Assembly: GCA_025656895.1 (NCBI GenBank)
Contig: JAHXHF010000237.1
Location: forward strand, 1-20,372
Direction: 5' to 3'
Length of the DNA stretch: 20,372 nucleotides
Origin: a gamma proteobacterium symbiont of Bathyaustriella thionipta
GTDB lineage: Bacteria > Pseudomonadota > Gammaproteobacteria > Chromatiales > Chromatiaceae
The notes below the pieces were generated by a model. It did no database searches, had not been told where the DNA came from, and was given only the letters and a program-made list of their open reading frames with translations. Positions 15,238 through 20,372 of the stretch are shown here, piece by piece. Made by a program: the position numbers and the translations under genes. How positions within the stretch are numbered: the first letter of the stretch is position 1; every line of letters starts with the position of its first letter.

Positions 15238-16539
15238 TTATTCCGTTTCCAGCAGAACCGCGCCGCCCTGACCGCCGCCCACACACAAGCTGGCAATGCC
15301 GCGTTTGCCCTGATTGCGTTTTAAGGTATGCAGCAGGTGCAGAATAATACGTGCGCCACTGGCACCGACCGGATGTCCCATGCTGATACCACCACCATCC
15401 ACATTCAGTTTGTCTGCGGGGATAGCTTGAAAGGCATGCTCCAGTGACAGGTTTTTGCGGCAGTAATCGGTATCGGTCCAGGCTTTACAGCAGGCCAGAA
15501 TCTGCGCGGCAAAGGCTTCGTTGACTTCCCAGTAATCAATATCATCACTGTTCAGTGCGTGCCTTTGCAGTATGGGTGCCATAGCGTGAACCGGCCCCAG
15601 CCCCATTTGTGAAGGGTCTAGCGCGGCCCATTGAAAATCGGTAATGCGCCCCAGCGGTTGCAGTTTGTATTGCCGCACCGCATCATGCGAAGCCAGCAGC
15701 AGCATGGCTGCGCCATCCGTCACCTGCGCACTGTTGCCGGCGGTGACCGAGCCTACCGGCTTGTCGAAAACCGGTCTGAGTTTGGCCAGTTTTTGCAGGG
15801 AAGATTCACGCCTTAAACCGCCATCTTCGCTATAGACATGGCCTTTGCTGTCGTACAGAGGTTCCACTTCATGCAGATGTCCGGCATCCATGCCGGCGGC
15901 CAGTCGCTGGTGGCTGCGCAGTGCGTATGCGTCCATCTCTTCACGGCTGACCTTAAAATGCCATGCCAGTTCTTCAGCGGTCTGTCCCATGGACAGGCCG
16001 ACAACCGGGTCGGTCAGACCACGCAGCAGGGCAATAACGGGTTGCAGCCAGGCCAGTTTCAGCTGGGTAATGTGCCTGGCTTTGGCGCCGAAACTTTTGG
16101 CCTGATACCAGCGCCCCAGCCAGGTGACCATTTGTTCTTTTAAAACCAGCGGATGATGGCTCATGGACTCGGTGCCACCGGCCAGTATCAGTTGCGAACG
16201 ACCGGCGGCTATATCTTTGGCGGCGCAGACCACGGCCTGCATGCCGGAAGCGCAATTGCGTTGTACCGTCCAGGCGGGAACCTGATCACCACAGCCCAGG
16301 CGTAAAGCGATCACTCTGGCAATATTGGCTTCATCCGGCCCGGATGAAACGCAGCCGACTACCACCTGATCTACGGCCGTTTCTACAAAAGGTTGCCGTG
16401 CCATCAGTGGTCTGGAGCAATTCACTGCCAGGTCGGAAGCGCGAAACGGCCCCGGCACCCCCGCCGCCTTGAGGAAGGGCGTGCGGCTGCCATCCACAAT
16501 ATAAACCTGCTTACCACCCAATCGGGTTTTACTTGTCAT
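15238..16539 (-). CDS. fadI: Acetyl-CoA C-acyltransferase (3-ketoacyl-CoA thiolase), FadI-like
   Basis: This thiolase cleaves 3-ketoacyl-CoA with CoA to acetyl-CoA and a shortened acyl-CoA, the last step of the cycle. Its 433 residues match FadI (436). The nucleophile is Cys96 in QRNCASGMQ. The second half holds NEAFAAQ, GHPVGASGAR (His389) and CVGGGQGG (Cys419, the acid/base cysteine), so the active site is complete. A thiolase of this type could also serve biosynthetic ketoacyl steps, but its place between fadE and the hydratase/dehydrogenase gene points to degradation. It starts 3 nt after the fadE stop with AGGA 8 nt upstream, inside the end of fadE. Confidence 0.92.
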   Translation of the reverse strand: MTSKTRLGGKQVYIVDGSRTPFLKAAGVPGPFRASDLAVNCSRPLMARQPFVETAVDQVVVGCVSSGPDEANIARVIALRLGCGDQVPAWTVQRNCASGMQAVVCAAKDIAAGRSQLILAGGTESMSHHPLVLKEQMVTWLGRWYQAKSFGAKARHITQLKLAWLQPVIALLRGLTDPVVGLSMGQTAEELAWHFKVSREEMDAYALRSHQRLAAGMDAGHLHEVEPLYDSKGHVYSEDGGLRRESSLQKLAKLRPVFDKPVGSVTAGNSAQVTDGAAMLLLASHDAVRQYKLQPLGRITDFQWAALDPSQMGLGPVHAMAPILQRHALNSDDIDYWEVNEAFAAQILACCKAWTDTDYCRKNLSLEHAFQAIPADKLNVDGGGISMGHPVGASGARIILHLLHTLKRNQGKRGIASLCVGGGQGGAVLLETE

Positions 16540-16542
16540 GCT

Positions 16543-19032
16543 TTAGTCCTTTTCCATGGCCAGTGTTTCTTCATCTGCATCCCGGTTGCTGCTTGCCAAT
16601 GGCTGAATAAGCTGGCTGCCCCAGTCATCAAAAGCATCCACGGCAATAATCCGCTCACGCAAGTCCTGCATTTTCTGCAAGGCTTCAAGGTCTGAAGGTT
16701 TCAGTATAGACAGCTCTATGGCTTGTTGTGCCAATTCGTCAAGATCATGACCGGTTAACTGTTGTTTGCGTTGTGCTCGACGCAGGGTGGTTTCCAGCGG
16801 GTCGGTGATTTCGGCCAGTTTCAGAGCCTCATCGAATAATCCCTGTCGAATATCGCTGTTCTTGCTGCTGAACACGCCTTCGGTCAGGCGGTCACGGGTC
16901 TCACCATCAGCCAGAATACTGTGGGCTACCTGATGAACGGTACGGTCATCCGGCTTTTTGAAAGGCAGGCCGGTGGGAAATACCAGAAAGCGCAATATCC
17001 ATCCCAGCCAGGGGTAGGGCAGGTTACGGTCTAATGAACGGAAGCTTTCCTGTATTTTGTACAGGCTGGTTTCGCAGCCCCATTGCAACAGGGGCAGGTC
17101 TGCCTGCGGGCGTCCCTGATCTTCGAAACGTTTCAGTACGGCTGACATCAGATAAAGCTCGCTGAGAATATCGCCCAGGCGGGCAGACAGGTGCTCTTTG
17201 CGTTTGAGTGCGCCGCCCAGTGTCATCATCACCACATCGGCAGACAGCGCAAAAGCGGCACTCATCCAGTTGACTAGCTGGTAGTAGCGCTTGCTGGCAC
17301 CGGAAACCGGTGTATTCGACAGGCGCGCGCGGCTCAGTCCCAGAAACAGACTGCGTGCCATATTGCTGATCAGAAACCCGGCATGGCCGAAAATGGCGCG
17401 GTCAAACTGGCGTAAGCCGTGCCGGAAATCATCTTCATTGGCGGCCTGAAATTCTTCCAGAACATAAGGATGACAGCGAATGGCACCCTGGCCGAAAATA
17501 ATCATGCTGCGAGTGAGTATATTGGCGCCTTCCACGGTGATGGCAATGGGTAAAGCCTGGTAAGCACGTGCCAGCAGATTATTCGGCCCCATGCAGATAC
17601 CGCTGCCGCCCTGAATATCCATGGCATCATTGATGACCTGGCGATAGCCTTCGGTTAAATGGTATTTGATAATGGCAGAAATGACCGAGGGCTTTTCACC
17701 GCAGTCCAGCGCGTTCAGGGTCAGCTGGCGGGCGGCATCCATTTGATAGGTCAGACCGGCAATGCGTGCCAGTGCTTCTTCCACGCCTTCAAAATAACCG
17801 ATGGGCAGGCCGAACTGTTTGCGAATACGCGCATAAGCGCCGGTATAACGGGATGTAGCTTTGCCTGCGCCGGTAGACAGGGCGGGTAAGGAAATGCCAC
17901 GCCCTTCGGCCAGACATTCCACCAGCATACGCCAGCCGTGACCAATGCCGCTTTCACCACCAATAATAAAATCCAGCGGGATGAAAACATCCTGACCCCG
18001 TACCGGGCCGTTCTGAAAAGGAATATTCAGTGGAACGTGGCGTTCGCCGATCTGCATACCCCGGGTGTCACGGGGAATGAGCGCTACCGTAATACCGCGA
18101 TCCGCTTCATTACTGAGCCGGTGTTCCGGGTCATACAATTTGAAAGCCAGACCGATGACGCTGGCAATGGGGGCCAGGGTAATGTAACGCTTGTCAAAAT
18201 TAAGCCGGATGCCCAAAACCTGTTCACCCTGCCATTCTCCGTGACAGATAATGCCAGTATCCGGTATGGCGCCGGCATCGCTGCCGGCGCGCGGGGCGGT
18301 GAGCGCGAAGCAGGGTATCTCTTCGCCGCTGGCCAGTTTCGGCAGATAGTGATTCTTTTGCGCCTCTGTGCCATAGTGCATCAGCAGTTCAGCCGGGCCC
18401 AGTGAATTAGGTACCATGACGGTTACGGCTGCAGTAATGCAGCGGGTGGATATTTTCATGACTACGCTGGAATGTGCCAGCGCGGAAAAGCCCAGTCCGC
18501 CGTATTCCGGAGGGATAATCATGCCAAAAAAACGTTGCCGGCGAATGAAATCCCAGGCTTCGGCGGGTAAGTCGCCGTCTTTATCGGTTACCTGCCAATC
18601 GTTGAGCATTTCACACAATTGCTGCGTGGGACCATCAATAAAAGCCTGTTCCTGCTCGCTGAGTGCGGGTGGATTCATAGCCAGCAATTTGTCCCACTGC
18701 GGCAGACCACTGAATAATTCGGCATCCCACCAGACCGTGCCCGCGTTCAGGGCTTCCTGTTCGGTGCTGGACATGCGCGGCAGGACTTTTTTGAACTGAC
18801 GATACAAGGGGGTGCTGATGTAGCGCTGGCGAATTTCGGTAATGCCCAGCATCAAAACCACGGCTGCGTAAGTCATCCATAACAGCACAATAAACCAGCT
18901 GTAAAAAGCATCGGAGACCGAGGCGAACAACAGGAGAGCCGCCACTGCCGCAAACCAGAGGCTGGCCTTGACGCGTAAATAAGCCAGGCTCCAAACCATT
19001 ACCAGCGCCAGAAAAACAGTTAGTATGCTCAT
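16543..19032 (-). CDS. fadE: Acyl-CoA dehydrogenase FadE
   Basis: This FAD enzyme introduces the trans-2 double bond into acyl-CoA, the first oxidation of the cycle. It is 829 residues long, about twice a typical acyl-CoA dehydrogenase and close to E. coli FadE (814). Residues 1-65 contain three hydrophobic segments that anchor it in the inner membrane. The dehydrogenase core shows PPEYGGLGFSALAHS, ALTAPRAGSDAGAIPD, FDKRYITLAPIASVIGLAF, a FAD-binding region (QFGLPIGYFEGVEEALARIAG) and DIQGGSGICMGPNN. The FadE-specific C-terminal extension (PYPWLGWILRFLVFPTGLPF) follows. Its ATG overlaps the stop of the YiiX-like gene in an ATGA, and AGGA lies 8 nt upstream. Confidence 0.95.
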   Translation of the reverse strand: MSILTVFLALVMVWSLAYLRVKASLWFAAVAALLLFASVSDAFYSWFIVLLWMTYAAVVLMLGITEIRQRYISTPLYRQFKKVLPRMSSTEQEALNAGTVWWDAELFSGLPQWDKLLAMNPPALSEQEQAFIDGPTQQLCEMLNDWQVTDKDGDLPAEAWDFIRRQRFFGMIIPPEYGGLGFSALAHSSVVMKISTRCITAAVTVMVPNSLGPAELLMHYGTEAQKNHYLPKLASGEEIPCFALTAPRAGSDAGAIPDTGIICHGEWQGEQVLGIRLNFDKRYITLAPIASVIGLAFKLYDPEHRLSNEADRGITVALIPRDTRGMQIGERHVPLNIPFQNGPVRGQDVFIPLDFIIGGESGIGHGWRMLVECLAEGRGISLPALSTGAGKATSRYTGAYARIRKQFGLPIGYFEGVEEALARIAGLTYQMDAARQLTLNALDCGEKPSVISAIIKYHLTEGYRQVINDAMDIQGGSGICMGPNNLLARAYQALPIAITVEGANILTRSMIIFGQGAIRCHPYVLEEFQAANEDDFRHGLRQFDRAIFGHAGFLISNMARSLFLGLSRARLSNTPVSGASKRYYQLVNWMSAAFALSADVVMMTLGGALKRKEHLSARLGDILSELYLMSAVLKRFEDQGRPQADLPLLQWGCETSLYKIQESFRSLDRNLPYPWLGWILRFLVFPTGLPFKKPDDRTVHQVAHSILADGETRDRLTEGVFSSKNSDIRQGLFDEALKLAEITDPLETTLRRAQRKQQLTGHDLDELAQQAIELSILKPSDLEALQKMQDLRERIIAVDAFDDWGSQLIQPLASSNRDADEETLAMEKD

Positions 19033-19985
19033 GAGGTAGTTCCTTTGTCGCTGAAGGTAACGCCCAGTCTGGCCAGAATTCTGTGCACTACTTCCTGTGG
19101 TGGCGTTTGTTTTTTGTTCGCGGTTTGGGGGTCTTCATCGTCAGCCTGTGTATGGACAGGTTCTTCGATTGGAGTGCTGGCAGGCAACTCATCATTGTGT
19201 AAAGTGCCGGACTCATGCCAGGGCATACGCCGGTACAAACCAATATCATCCAGCCCCAGAAATGGATATTTAATAATTTCGAAATAGGGTGAATAGTCAA
19301 AATCACGCGGTGTGAACAGGCGCGGGTTGCGTTTGTAAAAACGCAGAGAACCATCATCCGCACGATCGATAAAAGGCAGAATGGGATAGTCGATACTGTT
19401 GAAAGCCTGCGCAATCAGGCAGGAACAAACAGTGCGTGTATGACTGCCAGCGTTATGTTGAAACAGGCTGGAACGCCAGCGGCGCGGCATAAATGACCAG
19501 GGAAACAGAAAGCGTCCCAGATCGAAAATGTGTCGTACGTCATAATCGGACCCCAGATGCTGCAAGGCATAAGCCGCCACCCGGGTAGCATCATCAGGAG
19601 TCATGCCATGCGGACGACAAATACGTACATGGTGCTCACGATATTTATTCAGCGGGGCTATACGGGTACCCGTACCCAGTTCTGCTTCCAGTAACAGCTG
19701 ATCATTCGGTTTTCCCTGATAGTGCTGCTGAATATTGTGGCGCATTTCACGGTCATTCAGGTCATAAAGCCTGCCTATATACAGTGCGGCATGGGTCCAG
19801 TTGCTCTGGGTAATTTGCTTGATAACTTCAGCAATACGGCTGCGCCCTTCAATCAGCACCACATCACCCGGTCTCAGTTCATAACCGAGGCGGTCAAAAT
19901 CACACAATGGCGTAGCCGGTGGCGGAGTTTCGCTCACCAGCCAGGATGTTATTTTATCCCCCAGCCATTCAGATAATGCACGCAT
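19029..19985 (-). CDS. YiiX-like permuted papain-fold cysteine hydrolase ('lipo-like' protein)
   Basis: The 318-residue protein matches the circularly permuted NlpC/P60 (YiiX/YebB-like) group of papain-fold enzymes, related to the LRAT-type lipid acyltransferases and phospholipases. The motifs occur in permuted order: LRPGDVVLIEGRSR, then SNWTHAALYIG (His65), LLEAELGTG with an acidic residue (Glu100), and TVCSCLIAQAF (nucleophile probably Cys187). The C-terminal ~60 residues are charged and probably disordered. No signal peptide is seen, so it would act in the cytosol or at the inner face of the membrane. The start at ATG 19985 has a strong AAGGAG 8 nt upstream. It is the first gene of the beta-oxidation operon and overlaps fadE by ATGA. 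A lipid hydrolase or acyltransferase role is inferred from context; a peptidase remains possible. Confidence 0.82.
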   Translation of the reverse strand: MRALSEWLGDKITSWLVSETPPPATPLCDFDRLGYELRPGDVVLIEGRSRIAEVIKQITQSNWTHAALYIGRLYDLNDREMRHNIQQHYQGKPNDQLLLEAELGTGTRIAPLNKYREHHVRICRPHGMTPDDATRVAAYALQHLGSDYDVRHIFDLGRFLFPWSFMPRRWRSSLFQHNAGSHTRTVCSCLIAQAFNSIDYPILPFIDRADDGSLRFYKRNPRLFTPRDFDYSPYFEIIKYPFLGLDDIGLYRRMPWHESGTLHNDELPASTPIEEPVHTQADDEDPQTANKKQTPPQEVVHRILARLGVTFSDKGTTS

Positions 19986-20032
19986 ATAAAAGTCTCCTTA
20001 TAGACGGCGCACCGTTACATTAAAAAGACAAG

Positions 20033-20048
20033 CTCATATATGAGTATA
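20033..20048 (-). promoter_or_regulatory. Palindromic operator candidate overlapping a -10 box, beta-oxidation operon
   Basis: A perfect 12-bp palindrome, CTCATATATGAG, lies at 20033-20044. On the minus strand it overlaps TATACT (20048-20043), one mismatch from the consensus -10. Transcription from there would leave a leader of roughly 50 nt before the YiiX-like ATG. A repressor bound here would block RNA polymerase, as expected for a fatty-acid-responsive operon. No good -35 is present, and the sequence is not the known FadR or PsrA site. Confidence 0.4.
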
Positions 20049-20113
20049 GACCGGCATTTGTAGTAGAATGTCCCGTGTGAGTGAATACTTTTGCATATAG
20101 GGTCGGTATGTGA

Positions 20114-20140
20114 TTGAAATTCATGGTGAAATTTTATAAT
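20114..20140 (+). promoter_or_regulatory. Sigma70-like promoter for the 36-codon ORF
   Basis: A consensus TATAAT lies at 20135-20140, with TTGAAA (one mismatch) at 20114-20119. The spacer is 15 bp, shorter than ideal. The expected start point near 20147 would give a leader of about 33 nt before ATG 20180. It is divergent from the beta-oxidation operon. Confidence 0.4.
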
Positions 20141-20179
20141 GAGCGGGCTATATCAGTTTGTCCATAAGGTAATGCTAAA

Positions 20180-20290
20180 ATGACTCTGGCAGAAACTGTA
20201 CAGATGGTTTCAATTGTTGGATCAGCCATTGCTGTGGCTTTTTATGCTGCGAAAAAATCAAGAAAAATAATCATTGAATGGGTAGACTGA
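20180..20290 (+). CDS. Putative small single-span membrane peptide, 36 residues
   Basis: The ORF encodes a short acidic/polar start (MTLAETVQM), one hydrophobic span (about residues 9-24, VSIVGSAIAVAFYA), a basic cluster (KKSRK) and the end IIIEWVD. This fits a small inner-membrane peptide with a cytoplasmic basic C-terminus. An AAGG ribosome binding site lies 10 nt upstream and a consensus -10 lies about 40 nt upstream. I do not recognise a family, and a chance ORF of this length cannot be excluded. It could also be part of a longer element continuing beyond the window. Confidence 0.4.
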   Translation: MTLAETVQMVSIVGSAIAVAFYAAKKSRKIIIEWVD

Positions 20291-20372
20291 AGTTTCACTG
20301 TTTTTTTAAGAATCTTGTTTGGCAAAAACCATTCATAAGCATGCTCATGCTACCGATAGAAATAACTTATAA
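20291..20372. other. Unassigned right-edge sequence
   Basis: These AT-rich bases hold a T7 run at 20301-20307 and a short inverted repeat AGCATG-CT-CATGCT near 20338-20351. I see no gene start here. The window ends before any further feature can be judged. Confidence 0.3.

Noticed and set aside
15233..15286. Longer N-terminus of the hydratase/dehydrogenase from 15286
   Set aside because: The added Arg/Gly-rich residues come from reading through the end of the thiolase gene; ATG 15232 has an AAGG box and gives a normal crotonase start.
20139..20183. 14-codon ORF whose stop overlaps the ATG of the 36-codon ORF (ATGA)
   Set aside because: Its start lies within the TATAAT box, upstream of the transcription start that box predicts, so it would not be on the message.
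20288..20307. Intrinsic terminator after the 36-codon ORF
   Set aside because: A T7 run is present, but the only stem is 4 bp (TGAA/TTCA) with a 2-nt loop, too small to support a terminator.
20338..20351. Inverted repeat AGCATG-CT-CATGCT near the right edge
   Set aside because: Six-base arms with a 2-nt gap are common by chance and no promoter or gene is placed next to it inside the window.

Overview
The window looks like chromosomal DNA of a gammaproteobacterium with moderate GC content. The evidence is the gene set: a membrane-anchored FadE-type acyl-CoA dehydrogenase, a FadI/FadJ-like thiolase and hydratase-dehydrogenase pair, a PBP1b with a UB2H domain followed by a TPR lipoprotein, glycolate oxidase subunits GlcD and GlcE, and a GGDEF-EAL regulator. 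No rRNA, tRNA, CRISPR array, transposase or phage gene was recognised. Genes are closely packed and the longest stretch without an obvious gene is the last ~390 bases.

Layout. (1) Bases 90-1498, plus strand: an outer-membrane beta-barrel protein, a small CXXC thioredoxin-fold protein and a MerR-family regulator, probably one stress or metal-response operon. (2) Bases 1503-5811, minus strand, transcribed glcD > glcE > small exported Tyr/Pro-rich protein > lipase maturation factor family membrane protein. The last gene carries a frameshift at a G5 tract that cuts off its conserved C-terminus. No glcF is visible beside glcDE. (3) Bases 5890-11332, plus strand: a membrane PAS-GGDEF-EAL protein whose EAL domain looks active and whose GGDEF domain looks degenerate, then mrcB (PBP1b) overlapping by 7 nt a TPR lipoprotein that resembles the Pseudomonas PBP1b activator LpoP. 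(4) Bases 11389-19985, minus strand: a compact five-gene operon in the order YiiX-like cysteine hydrolase > fadE > thiolase > hydratase/3-hydroxyacyl-CoA dehydrogenase > long-chain acyl-CoA ligase. Junctions run from a 4-nt ATGA overlap to 5-nt gaps. (5) Bases 19986-20372: the promoter region of that operon, with a perfect 12-bp palindrome overlapping a -10-like box, and a divergent 36-codon ORF for a single-span membrane peptide behind a consensus -10.

How the genes work together. Region 4 encodes fatty acid activation (ligase) and a full beta-oxidation cycle (dehydrogenase, hydratase/dehydrogenase, thiolase). The first gene is a circularly permuted papain-fold hydrolase of the group related to LRAT-type lipid acyltransferases. 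Its translational coupling to fadE suggests, by inference only, that it releases or transfers acyl chains that feed the pathway. In region 3 the lipoprotein is the likely partner of PBP1b in peptidoglycan synthesis. In region 2 glcDE would oxidise glycolate to glyoxylate if an iron-sulfur subunit is supplied from elsewhere.

The most interesting points are the hydrolase-led beta-oxidation operon, the frameshifted lipase maturation factor gene, the small barrel/thioredoxin/MerR cassette, and the small membrane-peptide ORF at the right end.
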